The notes: generated from the letters alone by a model not told the origin. Numbered from the stretch's first letter, positions 6,552 through 14,847 are shown. The stretch: DNA of 32,399 nt from Campylobacterota bacterium (GCA_011048515.1 DSDW01000091.1:1-32399), one strand, 5' to 3'. Made by a program: numbers and translations.

Positions 6552-7901
6552 TTATACCCCCTGAGCGACCATGGCTTTTGCGACACGTTTAAACCCGAGG
6601 ATATTGGCTCCGGCAGCCAGGTCCATATCGAGGTTATACTCATCACAGATTTTTTTGATATCTTTGTAGATCTTTGACATGATCTCTTGAAGTTTCTGGT
6701 CGATCTCTTCGGGACTCCAGTAGTTGAATGCACTGTTTTGGCTCATCTCAAGTACGGAGACCGCGACGCCTCCCGCATTGGCAGCTTTTGCCGGGGCAAA
6801 GAGAATCTGATGCTTCATAAATAGTTCGATGCCCTGCGTAGTGGTAGGCATATTGGCTCCCTCGGCGATGATCTTAACATCATTGTCTATGAGCTTCTTA
6901 GCACTCTCCTCCCCGAGTTCGTTTTGCGTTGCGCAAGGGAAAGCGGCAAAACAGGGGATATCCCATACATAGCTCCCCCCTTGATAATCTTCTCTTTTGA
7001 CATAGGCGGCTGTTTTTTTCTCTTCTGCATAGAGTTCCAGAGAAGCACGCTGTTCCAGCTTGATCTGCTTGAGCAGAGCGAGGTCGATACCGTTGGGGTC
7101 ATGGATCGTTCCTTTCGAGTCAGAACAGGTCACGGGGATCGCGCCGATATCATATAGCTTTTCGATCGCATGGATCGCCACATTGCCGCTGCCGCTGATG
7201 GTACAGATCTTTCCTTTGAGTGTTTCGCCCATATCCTCAAGAAGCGTCTGTGTAAAGTAGACCAGGCCATACCCCGTAGCGGAGATCCTTCCCTCGCTGC
7301 CGCCCAGTGCTATAGGCTTTGAGGTGATAATGCTGTCATAGCTGTTGGTAAGCATTTTATACTGGCCGAAGAGGTAGCCAACTTCACGCTCCCCTACGCC
7401 GATATCTCCCCCCAGGATATCGATATCCTCCCCGATACTGTTGTAGAAGGCTGTCATAAAGGCTTGGCAGAACTTCATGATCTCCTGGTCGCTTTTCCCT
7501 TTGGGATCAAAGTCGGCACCGCCTTTTGCTCCGCCGATGTGCAGCCCGGTAATCGCATTTTTGAAGATCTGCTCAAAGGCAAGAAATTTCAGGATATCAG
7601 GATTGACCGATGGATGGAACCGTACGCCGCCTTTGTAGGGGCCAAGTGCGTTGTTGAACTGGATACGGTAGCCATTGTTGACATGGATACGGTTTTTGTC
7701 ATCCAACCATTCGATCTTGAAGCGGATCTCTCTGTTGGGAGAGATGATCCTTTCGATGATATTGTGCTCGATATATTCCGGGTTTTTTTTGATGAACGGC
7801 TTGATGGAGGTAAGTACCTCTTCGATCGCCTGAAAAAACGTTGTATCCCCCACGCAGTTGGTTCCCCTTGCGATTTCCATAGCCTGCTGAATATAGTTCA
7901 A
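6552..7901 (-). CDS. gdhA: NADP-specific glutamate dehydrogenase
   Basis: A 449-residue hexameric-type glutamate dehydrogenase that makes glutamate from 2-oxoglutarate, ammonia and NADPH in the cytoplasm. The substrate-site segment GPYKGGVRFHP is at 87-97, the catalytic lysine is Lys126 in HIGGAKGGADFDPKG, and the Rossmann loop is GSGNVA at 237-242. The second strand of that fold ends in CSDSKG (259-264) with Ser rather than an acidic residue, which fits NADP use. Length and the ending (GANILGFKRVAKAM) match E. coli GdhA. The gene is transcribed alone, divergent from the YifB-like gene and convergent to def. A GGATAA ribosome site precedes the ATG. Confidence 0.96.
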   Translation of the reverse strand: MNYIQQAMEIARGTNCVGDTTFFQAIEEVLTSIKPFIKKNPEYIEHNIIERIISPNREIRFKIEWLDDKNRIHVNNGYRIQFNNALGPYKGGVRFHPSVNPDILKFLAFEQIFKNAITGLHIGGAKGGADFDPKGKSDQEIMKFCQAFMTAFYNSIGEDIDILGGDIGVGEREVGYLFGQYKMLTNSYDSIITSKPIALGGSEGRISATGYGLVYFTQTLLEDMGETLKGKICTISGSGNVAIHAIEKLYDIGAIPVTCSDSKGTIHDPNGIDLALLKQIKLEQRASLELYAEEKKTAAYVKREDYQGGSYVWDIPCFAAFPCATQNELGEESAKKLIDNDVKIIAEGANMPTTTQGIELFMKHQILFAPAKAANAGGVAVSVLEMSQNSAFNYWSPEEIDQKLQEIMSKIYKDIKKICDEYNLDMDLAAGANILGFKRVAKAMVAQGV

Positions 7902-7932
7902 ATCTTATCCTTTGTTGTAAAATCTATAGAGT

Positions 7933-7938
7933 ATTATA
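7933..7938 (-). promoter_or_regulatory. gdhA -10 box
   Basis: A perfect TATAAT on the minus strand lies 32 bases upstream of the gdhA ATG, leaving room for a short leader and ribosome site. The position 17 bases further upstream reads CTGTAT, a poor -35. No clear activator site is seen. Confidence 0.45.
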
Positions 7939-8001
7939 GTACATATCGGTCATAGATACAGCATGATATTTTTTTAATAAATATGACAATATGACATTTT
8001 T

Positions 8002-8031
8002 TTGAAACCCCAGGTCTATCTTTGCCATACT
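8002..8031 (+). promoter_or_regulatory. Promoter of yifB/comM-like gene, possibly giving a leaderless mRNA
   Basis: TTGAAA at 8002-8007 and CATACT at 8026-8031 are spaced 18 bases apart. Transcription would start about seven bases after the -10 box, at or next to the ATG at 8038. No ribosome-binding site precedes that ATG. The combination fits a leaderless message. Confidence 0.4.
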
Positions 8032-8037
8032 TATCCT

Positions 8038-9606
8038 ATGAATGCACAAGTAGATAGTGGTACTCCACCTAAAACTGAAGCAAAAAAAGAAGCGATAGTA
8101 AACCGACTGACCTGTGCGACATTAGAGGGGGTTAATGCACAGGTGATAGAAGTGGAGGCGACCTTTACCAAAGGGCTTCCCGGATTTTCAGTGGTTGGCT
8201 TGGCTTCAAGCGATATTCAGGAGGCAAAAGAGCGCTCCAAAGCGGCACTTATGACCAACGGTTTTACCTTTCCGCCGCTCAAAATTACGGTCAATCTCAG
8301 TCCTTCTGATATCTCCAAAAAAGGGACACATATCGATCTTGCGATTGCATTACTTATTGCACTCCATAAGAGAGATATCCAGGAGGAGGGGCTCTTTGTC
8401 TTTGGCGAACTGGGGTTGGATGGGAGAGTAAAGACTAGTTCGATGCTTTTCCCATTGATTTTGTCGCTCAAGGAGCAGCGCCTGATCAAGCGGGCTATTG
8501 TACCCAAAGAAGCGATTATGCACCTTTCTCATATCTCCGGTGTAGAGTTCATTACCGTAGAGACGCTTGATGAGGCGATCACGCTTTTCAATGAGGGAGC
8601 TTTTGCGGCCAATACACAGCGATTTGATTATCATAGTGAGAAACTTCCCTTTGGAGAAGTAGATTATTACTATGAAAAAAAATATGCACATGATTTTGGT
8701 GATGTGAAAGGGCAGGGGATCGCCAAACGGGCATCAGTGATCGCTGCGGCCGGGATGCATAATTTTCTGATGGAGGGGAGTCCGGGATGCGGCAAGAGTA
8801 TGATCGCAAAAAGGCTCAAGGACATACTTCCTCCATTGACGGAAGAGGAGATACTCTCCATCGCCAAACATCAGTTTCTTGATGGCATCACACCGAATTT
8901 CTCTGCGATCAGGCCGATCAGGGCCCCGCACCATACAGCCACTTCCGCCTCCGTTTTTGGCGGCGGTTCGACGCAGGCAAAGATAGGCGAGGTGGCGTTG
9001 GCAAACCATGGGATACTCTTTTTTGATGAGCTGCCACACTTCAGCAAGCAGGTACTGGAGGCACTGAGAGAGCCGCTGCAGGACAGGAAAGTACATATCG
9101 CCCGGGTCAATGCCAAGATCGAATATGAAGCCGATATCATGTTCGTTGCGGCGCAAAATCCCTGCCCATGCGGCAACCTCCTCTCCAAAACCAAAGCATG
9201 CCGCTGTTCGGAGATCGAGATCAAAAGATATCAGAACAAGCTCTCTGATCCCTTTTTGGACCGGATAGACCTTTTTGTGGTGATGCAGGAGGTGAGCAGC
9301 GAAGACAGGAGCGATATCACTTCCTCGCAGATGCACGAGGCCGTCCTCAAAGCCTTCAGGATGCAAAAGGTGCGCGGGCAGGAACGTCTCAACGGAAAAT
9401 TGAGCGAAGAGGAGATAGAGAAGTACTGCAAATTGGATAGTGAGGCAGAAAAGATACTCGAGGGAGCGATCCGGCGTTTTGCGCTCTCCCACCGTTCTAT
9501 CGCTTCGATCAAAAAGGTGGGACGTACCATCGCCGACCTGAACGCACATGAAATGATAGAGAGAGCGGATATGCTCGAAGCATTGAGTTACAGGAGAAGA
9601 AGATAG
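8038..9606 (+). CDS. YifB/ComM family Mg chelatase-like AAA+ ATPase
   Basis: A 522-residue AAA+ protein of the YifB/ComM family. ComM in naturally transformable bacteria is a hexameric helicase that extends branch migration when foreign DNA is integrated. The N-terminal domain (about 25-195) has the Lon-like fold with GLPGFSVVGLA and NLSPSDISKKGTHIDLAIAL. The Mg-chelatase-type ATPase follows, with Walker A GSPGCGKS at 247-254, the IRPIRAPHHTAT segment, Walker B GILFFDELPHF, and the Cys-rich NPCPCGN..CRCS loop. A C-terminal Mg_chelatase_C part ends in LNAHEMIERADMLEALSYR. The first twenty residues before VNRLTCATLEG are an extra, poorly conserved leader. A TTG 36 bases upstream also keeps the frame open. 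Confidence 0.93.
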   Translation: MNAQVDSGTPPKTEAKKEAIVNRLTCATLEGVNAQVIEVEATFTKGLPGFSVVGLASSDIQEAKERSKAALMTNGFTFPPLKITVNLSPSDISKKGTHIDLAIALLIALHKRDIQEEGLFVFGELGLDGRVKTSSMLFPLILSLKEQRLIKRAIVPKEAIMHLSHISGVEFITVETLDEAITLFNEGAFAANTQRFDYHSEKLPFGEVDYYYEKKYAHDFGDVKGQGIAKRASVIAAAGMHNFLMEGSPGCGKSMIAKRLKDILPPLTEEEILSIAKHQFLDGITPNFSAIRPIRAPHHTATSASVFGGGSTQAKIGEVALANHGILFFDELPHFSKQVLEALREPLQDRKVHIARVNAKIEYEADIMFVAAQNPCPCGNLLSKTKACRCSEIEIKRYQNKLSDPFLDRIDLFVVMQEVSSEDRSDITSSQMHEAVLKAFRMQKVRGQERLNGKLSEEEIEKYCKLDSEAEKILEGAIRRFALSHRSIASIKKVGRTIADLNAHEMIERADMLEALSYRRRR

Positions 9607-9766
9607 TGTTATCCGTTCGTGCTGAGCCTGTCGAAGCACAGGTTGGGAGTTATCCTTCGATAAGCTCAAGAGGAAGAGAAAAGAAAGAAAGTAATAAGTT
9701 TGGAAGAACTCCCCATTCGCCCAGGGCTTAGTCGAAGGGTGCGAATGGGGAATGACGGATGAGGTA
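9607..9766. repeat. TTCGA-core palindromic repeats in yifB-yeiH spacer
   Basis: The 160-base gap between two convergent genes is built from three related units sharing a YTTCGA..AGCYC core in either orientation: 9613-9638 (complement GTGCTTCGACAGGCTCAGC), 9654-9668 (CCTTCGATAAGCTCA), and 9711-9750. The last is a strong stem-loop with a perfect 10-bp stem, CCCCATTCGC at 9711-9720 and GCGAATGGGG at 9741-9750, around a 20-base loop that again contains the core. Sequences of the form TTCGACAGGCTCAGCACGAAC are widely dispersed in many bacterial genomes as REP-like repeats. The stem-loop may also stop transcription from both sides. Confidence 0.65.
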
Positions 9767-10831
9767 TCAGAATACCGAACAGATCACCTTGGTGACGATA
9801 AACCCGCCGACAAGCAGCCATGCGAACATCGCTGCTGAGGTGTAGATCGGTGCAAGCCCAAGCCCTTTGAACTTGGCAAAGCGTGTCCCCATACCCAGTG
9901 CGGTCATCGCCATCGTAAGCAGGAAGGTATCGATCTCATTGATGATATCCACGATATCTGCAGGTACAAGATGCAGTGAGTTGAAGCCTGCCACGCCGAT
10001 AAAGTAGACGGCAAACCACGGGATGACAAGTTTCACTTTTTCTCCTGCGCCTCCCTCTTTTTTGGCAGCGTAGCTCAGGTAGATACCAAGGATGATCAGC
10101 ATCGGTGCGATCATGATAACCCTGGTCATCTTGACGATGACGGCAGAGTCCGCCATCTCTTTGGGCGAACCAGGTACAGAGGCAGGCACGGCAACCACCT
10201 GCGCCACTTCGTGGATCGTTCCGCCCACGTAGATACCGAACTCCTTGGCCGTCATGTGCAGAAAGCCGGAAGCCGGTTCAATGATCGTCGTATAAAGCAC
10301 CGGGTAGAGGAACATCGCGATCGTACCGAAGAGGACAACCATCGATACTGCAATGGCTGCCTTGTACTCTTCGGATTTGAGTACGGGTTCGGTCGCCAGC
10401 ACAGCAGCGGCACCGCACACCGATGCGCCGGAAGCATTGAGCATGGAAGTATCTTTTTCCATACCGAAGATCCTGTGGCCCAGCCATGTACCGAGGATAA
10501 AGGTAGAAGAGAGCATAATAAGAGAGACAAGGAATCCCGCCATTCCTACATCAACGATCTCCTGGAAGGTGAGTCTGAAGCCGTAAAAGACGATGGCAAA
10601 ACGGAGGATCTTTTTTGCTGAGAAGGTGATCCCTCCCTGCCATGCCTCGGGAGTCTTGTTGTGCAGGGTATTCGCATAGAAGATACCCATCACGATACCG
10701 ATGACCAGCGGCGAAATACCCAGCTTTTGTACCGCAGGAAAGTCGGAGATATAGGTCGCAGCAGCAGCAAAGATCGCCACAAAGAGGATACCGCTTATTG
10801 TGTCTTTTCGTTTTTCAGCAGAAAAAGGCAT
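9767..10831 (-). CDS. YeiH/UPF0324 family putative anion exporter
   Basis: A 354-residue polytopic membrane protein of the YeiH (UPF0324, PF03601) family, often listed as putative sulfate exporters. It has roughly ten hydrophobic segments. Family signatures are PLVIGIVMGIFYANT near the N-terminus, ILRFAIVFYGFRLTFQEI, NASGASVCGAAAVLATEPV, the YVGGTIHEVAQVVA motif and the closing MTALGMGTRFAKFKGLGLAP. The start at 10831 is chosen because AAGGAAA lies just upstream. The frame stays open a further 99 bases into the promoter. It is divergent from a LysR regulator, the same arrangement as yeiH-yeiE in enterobacteria, which suggests a sulfite or related sulfur-anion role (inference). Confidence 0.9.
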   Translation of the reverse strand: MPFSAEKRKDTISGILFVAIFAAAATYISDFPAVQKLGISPLVIGIVMGIFYANTLHNKTPEAWQGGITFSAKKILRFAIVFYGFRLTFQEIVDVGMAGFLVSLIMLSSTFILGTWLGHRIFGMEKDTSMLNASGASVCGAAAVLATEPVLKSEEYKAAIAVSMVVLFGTIAMFLYPVLYTTIIEPASGFLHMTAKEFGIYVGGTIHEVAQVVAVPASVPGSPKEMADSAVIVKMTRVIMIAPMLIILGIYLSYAAKKEGGAGEKVKLVIPWFAVYFIGVAGFNSLHLVPADIVDIINEIDTFLLTMAMTALGMGTRFAKFKGLGLAPIYTSAAMFAWLLVGGFIVTKVICSVF

Positions 10832-10864
10832 AAGTTTCCTTGATAATTTTTTATTATTAACGAA

Positions 10865-10893
10865 ATTATACTGATTTTTAGGTATACTTTCAA
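10865..10893 (-). promoter_or_regulatory. yeiH promoter with embedded dyad, candidate LysR operator
   Basis: On the minus strand TTGAAA (10888-10893) and a perfect TATAAT (10865-10870) are spaced 17 bases apart, with the ATG 33 bases downstream. A dyad TATAC-N10-GTATA spans 10867-10886, inside this promoter. It resembles the T-N11-A style sites bound by LysR-type regulators and lies between the two divergent genes. Confidence 0.55.
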
Positions 10894-10921
10894 AATAAAT
10901 AAAATTGAATGAAACTTTAAA

Positions 10922-10949
10922 TATAATCAATTATTAATATTATAAGGGA
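10922..10949 (+). promoter_or_regulatory. lysR -10 candidate and ribosome-binding site
   Basis: TATAAT at 10922-10927 on the plus strand is a perfect -10 sequence without a matching -35. AAGGGA at 10944-10949 is the ribosome site, eight bases before the ATG at 10958. The surrounding AT-richness makes the -10 call uncertain. Confidence 0.35.
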
Positions 10950-10957
10950 AATTTATC

Positions 10958-11896
10958 ATGAAAATCACACTGCGACAGATGGAGATCTTTATCAATGTGG
11001 TGGCTTCAGGGCATCTGACCAATGTGGCCAAGGAGATGAATCTCAGCCAGTCGGCCATCTCTATGTCGATCAAAGAGCTCGAAAATATTTTGGGACGGCC
11101 GGTTTTTGACCGTATCAATAAAAAGCTGGTGCTCAATGAGGTGGGAAGAGCTTTCTATAAAGAGATAGAGCCTATCTACCGAAAGCTCTCGGATATAGAG
11201 TTTGAGTTCAAGAACTCCGAAAACAAAGGGATCATCCGGGTAGGCGCGAGTACAACGATCGTGGATTATCTGATGCCTTCCATCATCTGCAGCTACATGA
11301 GTGCCTATCCCGATGTAAAGATCACGCTCAAAGAGGGTAACACCAAAGAGATCGCGCATATGATCGAGGAGGGGACGATCGATATCGGTTTTGTAGAGGG
11401 GTTTGTCCAGGGATCGGATATCGTTAAGGAGAAGATCGGCGTGGATGAGCTTATCGTAGTGACAGCGGACAAGGCACTTTCCCAAAAGCCTGTCTTTATC
11501 GATGAGATTGCCAATGAGCGCTGGATACTCAGAGAACCGGGTTCCGGGACACGTGAGGTTTTTCTTGATTATATCAAAGAGAAGGTGGATGCGCTCAACA
11601 TCTTTTTGGAGCTTGGGCATACCGAATCGATCAAGAGTATTCTCAACAATCGCTCCTGTCTCACCTGCCTTTCCAAGATCTCTGTGGAGGATGAGCTCAA
11701 AAGCGGTAAACTTTTCCAGGTGCCTGTGAAAAACTTTGACTGCAAAAGAGACTTTCTGATGATCCATCATAAAGACAAATACCACAGTTCGCTTTTTGAA
11801 AAGTTCGTTTTCTTCTCACGCAAACTGATGGTGAAGATGATTGAGGAGCAGCAATGTGCGATCGATCTGGCAAAAGAGTTAAAGAAGTCGCTTTAG
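10958..11896 (+). CDS. LysR family transcriptional regulator
   Basis: A 312-residue LysR-type regulator of normal length. The N-terminal winged helix-turn-helix covers about residues 5-62: FINVVASGHLTNVAKEMN, then LSQSAISMSIKELENILG, then PVFDR. The effector-binding domain (about 90-295) begins IIRVGASTTIVDYLMPSII and includes the usual hinge region GTIDIGFVEG. Its closest look is to the CysB/YeiE branch. It is divergent from the yeiH-type gene over 126 bases, so that gene is the expected target, with a sulfur-anion effector as inference. Its last 18 bases overlap the convergent mobA gene. Confidence 0.93.
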   Translation: MKITLRQMEIFINVVASGHLTNVAKEMNLSQSAISMSIKELENILGRPVFDRINKKLVLNEVGRAFYKEIEPIYRKLSDIEFEFKNSENKGIIRVGASTTIVDYLMPSIICSYMSAYPDVKITLKEGNTKEIAHMIEEGTIDIGFVEGFVQGSDIVKEKIGVDELIVVTADKALSQKPVFIDEIANERWILREPGSGTREVFLDYIKEKVDALNIFLELGHTESIKSILNNRSCLTCLSKISVEDELKSGKLFQVPVKNFDCKRDFLMIHHKDKYHSSLFEKFVFFSRKLMVKMIEEQQCAIDLAKELKKSL

Positions 11897-12454
11897 GGCC
11901 TCTTGATACTCATCGGGACGGTTGAGGTTCAAAAACGGCTCTTTGGCTGTAAAGCATACGCGTTTTGTCTTTACCGTTTCAAGCAATGTTGTGAGCCGGT
12001 GATCGCCGTTTTTAAGCATCTGTGCAGCTTCCGGCAAAATAGCGCGTCTGTAGATGCCGCAGAGCGGCTCCCTTCCATGAGGACTTTCCGCCACGATGAC
12101 ATCATACGCTTCGCTCCTCTCATCCATCAGTTTCCCTATCACCCGTTCATCGACAAAAGGTGCATCTACACTGAGTATAAAGACCTCCGGCACATCCAGC
12201 TTCTCAAAGACCGATACCAGCGCCGCCAGTGGCGAATGGACGGCATAGCTGTCTGTGATGAGTTGGCACTCGAAACAAAATTTGTCTGACTTTGCCGAGA
12301 GGTAGACCTCCTCAAACAATTTCCCAAGACGGCGGTACTGGTACTCGCTGAGGGAGGGGTATCCTGCAAAAGGAAGCTGTGATTTGTCTTCCCCCATGCG
12401 TGAACTTCTGCCACCGGCAAAGATGATGGCCGGTATCTTATACATCGGCTGCAT
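11879..12454 (-). CDS. mobA: Molybdenum cofactor guanylyltransferase MobA
   Basis: A 191-residue nucleotidyltransferase that adds GMP to molybdopterin, making the MGD cofactor of formate dehydrogenase, nitrate reductase and similar enzymes. The GTP-binding signature FAGGRSSRMGEDK is at 12-24. VFILSVDAPFV carries the metal-binding Asp, and GREPLCGIYRR follows, as in the family. The ATG at 12454 has AAGGAG four bases upstream. The gene overlaps the end of the upstream MFS gene by 17 bases and is the last gene of the leftward T2SS operon. Its end overlaps convergent lysR. Confidence 0.92.
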   Translation of the reverse strand: MQPMYKIPAIIFAGGRSSRMGEDKSQLPFAGYPSLSEYQYRRLGKLFEEVYLSAKSDKFCFECQLITDSYAVHSPLAALVSVFEKLDVPEVFILSVDAPFVDERVIGKLMDERSEAYDVIVAESPHGREPLCGIYRRAILPEAAQMLKNGDHRLTTLLETVKTKRVCFTAKEPFLNLNRPDEYQEALKRLL

Positions 12455-13571
12455 ACTTCTCCTTGCGCTTTTGATGGATCAGCAGGGCTCCCGCACCCAA
12501 CAGCGTAATGATCGCCTCATACAAAAAAAGGTGTTCTCCGTAAAGCTTGCCGGAGAGAAGCGCCCCGACTGAACCGCCAAGTCCAAATGCAACCCCCAAA
12601 AAAAACTGCTGGGCAAGTTTCTTTTGTGTATAGAGAGAATAGACATAGGTGATCGCAGCGGTATGATAGAGAGCAAAGCTTGCCGCATGCAGCGACTGTG
12701 AAGCAAATGTCAGGGGTAGCGAATCGGGATAGAGCCAGAGGATCATCCACCTCAAAGCTGTGACCAGCATCGCAAACTGTAAAATACGCAGCAGGTTGCG
12801 CTGCAGCAGAGGCCCCTGAAAGTAGAGCATGACGATCTCGCAAAGCACACCGAAGCTCCACATCCAGCTGATCACTTCGAGAGAGATACCATGTTCGCTC
12901 TCATAGATGGTAAAGAAGTTGTAAAATCCTCCGAACCCTACCTGCATCAAGAATGCCGAGAGCCAGAATGCCCAGTACCTGGAGAGTGAAAAACTTTTGT
13001 CAGACTCTTTCGAGTCGTGCGATGCCTGGTCGTAACGTACCAGCATCGCACCAAAGAGCAGCGTGACAAAGCTTACCGAGCATAGGTAGTAAAATGCCTG
13101 CTCCGGTGTCTCCAGTACACGGCCGAGCCAGAGTGCAATACCGGTAAACCCAAGCGATCCCCAAAGACGTACTTTTCCGTAATCGCTTTTTTCAAGCGAG
13201 GAGAGGGCGATGGTCTCTACATAGGGCAGAGAGACACCTACGGCTGCCCCGAAAAAGAGATTGGCAAGCAGGTAGAGCCAGAAGGAGTGGGCTGTGGTGA
13301 TAAAAAGCAGTGTGGCGACCAGCGTGAAAACCAGCGAGAGGATATAGATCTTCGGTGTCAATGCCAAAAAGTGACGAAAAGCAAAAGGAAGCAAAAAACG
13401 CATAAAAGGGGCAGCCATATAGATGATACCTACTTCAAAGGCTGTATATCCAAGCTCGGTGAGCACTTTTGGCATAAAGATGACATAGACACCCACCCCT
13501 GCAAAATAGAAGAAGTAGTAGCCGCTCATCAGCAGAGCAAAGAGGCTTCTGATAGGATAGATCGGTGTCAT
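12438..13571 (-). CDS. MFS transporter, PPP/HcaT-like
   Basis: A 377-residue membrane protein with about twelve hydrophobic segments. The sequence YGKVRLWGSLGFTGIA (about 133-148) and the N-terminal YYFFYFAGVGVYVIFMPKVLTELG place it near the phenylpropionate-permease (HcaT-like) branch of the major facilitator superfamily. The C-terminus is basic (HQKRKEKYAADV). The start overlaps the rdd stop in ATGA, and the end overlaps mobA, so translation is probably coupled. The substrate is not predictable. Confidence 0.85.
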   Translation of the reverse strand: MTPIYPIRSLFALLMSGYYFFYFAGVGVYVIFMPKVLTELGYTAFEVGIIYMAAPFMRFLLPFAFRHFLALTPKIYILSLVFTLVATLLFITTAHSFWLYLLANLFFGAAVGVSLPYVETIALSSLEKSDYGKVRLWGSLGFTGIALWLGRVLETPEQAFYYLCSVSFVTLLFGAMLVRYDQASHDSKESDKSFSLSRYWAFWLSAFLMQVGFGGFYNFFTIYESEHGISLEVISWMWSFGVLCEIVMLYFQGPLLQRNLLRILQFAMLVTALRWMILWLYPDSLPLTFASQSLHAASFALYHTAAITYVYSLYTQKKLAQQFFLGVAFGLGGSVGALLSGKLYGEHLFLYEAIITLLGAGALLIHQKRKEKYAADV

Positions 13572-14065
13572 GGTTTGGTGATGACTGCCGTATGGCTCAG
13601 CAGATCATGCAGGGTTTTACGGTCTTTCCTGAAGAACATCATCACCCATCCGATGATCGAGAAAAAAGAGAGTATAGCACAGAGGTTTCTAAAAAGTATG
13701 ATGAAAAAAGAGGGTTTCTCTCCGCTGCTCTCATCGATCAGTCTAAGGTTGTAGGCGCGATAACCAGGGGTTTGTGCAGTTTTGGCCAAAAAGAATGTCT
13801 GCACGATCACCAGGGGTATAAGAATATAGACCCATCCCAGCATCTTGTGATCTGCGAAAACTTCTCTGCCCCCCATGACCAGGTAGAAGACGATATACAT
13901 GATGGGCATCAGAAGCATAAAACTGTCGGTGATAAATGCTTTGATCTTGTTTCCTAGGGAGGCATAGGGACGGGCCAATGGTGAGCGGGTTTCGCCTTTC
14001 GCCGTCCCTATGGGCGATTTTTTCTGCTTGATATCCCTGAACCGTTTTTTTTCTCTGCTGCTCAT
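13568..14065 (-). CDS. RDD family membrane protein
   Basis: A 165-residue protein with a basic N-terminal forty residues and an RDD domain. Hydrophobic segments lie at about 46-64, 77-95 and 120-145. The typical pattern is KIKAFITDSFML in the first helix, TPGYRAYNLRLID after the second, and the closing FFRKDRKTLHDLLSHTAVI. Some RDD proteins act in ion transport, but most have no known role. The ATG at 14065 overlaps the upstream stop by one base in TGATG. An ATG four codons upstream is the alternative. The end overlaps the MFS start by four bases. Confidence 0.85.
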   Translation of the reverse strand: MSSREKKRFRDIKQKKSPIGTAKGETRSPLARPYASLGNKIKAFITDSFMLLMPIMYIVFYLVMGGREVFADHKMLGWVYILIPLVIVQTFFLAKTAQTPGYRAYNLRLIDESSGEKPSFFIILFRNLCAILSFFSIIGWVMMFFRKDRKTLHDLLSHTAVITKP

Positions 14066-14844
14066 CAGAAATCCCATACCACGGCAGCGTAAGGCCCTCT
14101 GAAATCGACATCGATGGCCAGATTGGCACCCAGGTTATTATCTTCCAGGTGTATCATACGGTATCCCCCTTCGATCCCCATGCCCATTCCGAAGGTATAG
14201 CGCAGGGTAAAAAGCGCATCGTACATCGTAGAATCTTCATAGCTGATCGCATTGAGTTCGGCTTGAAGCATGAGTTCCGTGTTGGGCAGTTCAAAACGTG
14301 TCTTCAGGTAGACCATCGGGATCCACTCATCATACTCTGCTCTCTCGGACTTGTAATCGTATGGCTGGTTCATCATCATAGTTCTGGTTTCCAGATAGAC
14401 ATCTCCATAGATACGGCGCAGGGTCAGGCCGGCATCAAAGCTTGCCCAGTTGTCGAGCAGTTCGTAGTAGAGGGTGACATCGAAAGCCTGCATATCCATT
14501 GTGTTATAGATATCTCCGGTAAAGCCGCTGATACCTCCCCAGCTAAAGTCGCTGACCTCTCCCGAGCCTTCATGCGAGAAATTACTGTACTCCAGTTTGA
14601 TATTGGGGAGAAAGGAAACGGGATGCTCAAAATAGGCTTTGAAGAAGAGATCCCTGGACTCTTCCCAGTGAAGGGTATCTTCGACGGAAGTTTTGGACTC
14701 TGTATCGTAAAAATCATAGGTTGCATACCCCTTGGGCGCATGGCTGTATACTCCCGCAGAGAGTTCCCCCCCGATCATATCCGCATAGGCAGGGATATGA
14801 AGCAGGAGTGGCAAAAAGGCTGTTTTTAAAAGTGAACGAACCAT
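14065..14844 (-). CDS. Outer-membrane beta-barrel protein, TIGR04219 type
   Basis: A 259-residue exported protein. Residues 1-21 form a signal peptide ending in AYA, and the mature chain starts DMIGGELSAGVYSHAPKG, the opening that marks the TIGR04219 outer-membrane barrel family. The rest alternates polar and aromatic residues in amphipathic strands (for example VTLYYELLDNWASFDAGLTL), and the chain ends in Phe (AVVWDF), the usual signal for outer-membrane insertion. It starts three bases after gspF stops, so it belongs to the T2SS operon. Whether it aids secretion is unknown. Confidence 0.85.
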   Translation of the reverse strand: MVRSLLKTAFLPLLLHIPAYADMIGGELSAGVYSHAPKGYATYDFYDTESKTSVEDTLHWEESRDLFFKAYFEHPVSFLPNIKLEYSNFSHEGSGEVSDFSWGGISGFTGDIYNTMDMQAFDVTLYYELLDNWASFDAGLTLRRIYGDVYLETRTMMMNQPYDYKSERAEYDEWIPMVYLKTRFELPNTELMLQAELNAISYEDSTMYDALFTLRYTFGMGMGIEGGYRMIHLEDNNLGANLAIDVDFRGPYAAVVWDF

Positions 14845-14847
14845 CTG

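Noticed and set aside
6356-6592. Small plus-strand frame of 78 codons across the hairpin array and gdhA end
   Set aside because: It runs through repeats into gdhA antisense and has no ribosome site.
8734-9669. Minus-strand frame of 311 codons opposite the YifB/ComM-like gene
   Set aside because: Its start lies in the TTCGA repeat and reads the typical artefact RQAQHER. The opposite strand encodes a clear AAA+ ATPase.
14149-14829. Plus-strand frame of 226 codons opposite the outer-membrane barrel gene
   Set aside because: Antisense to a gene with a clear signal peptide and barrel C-terminus.
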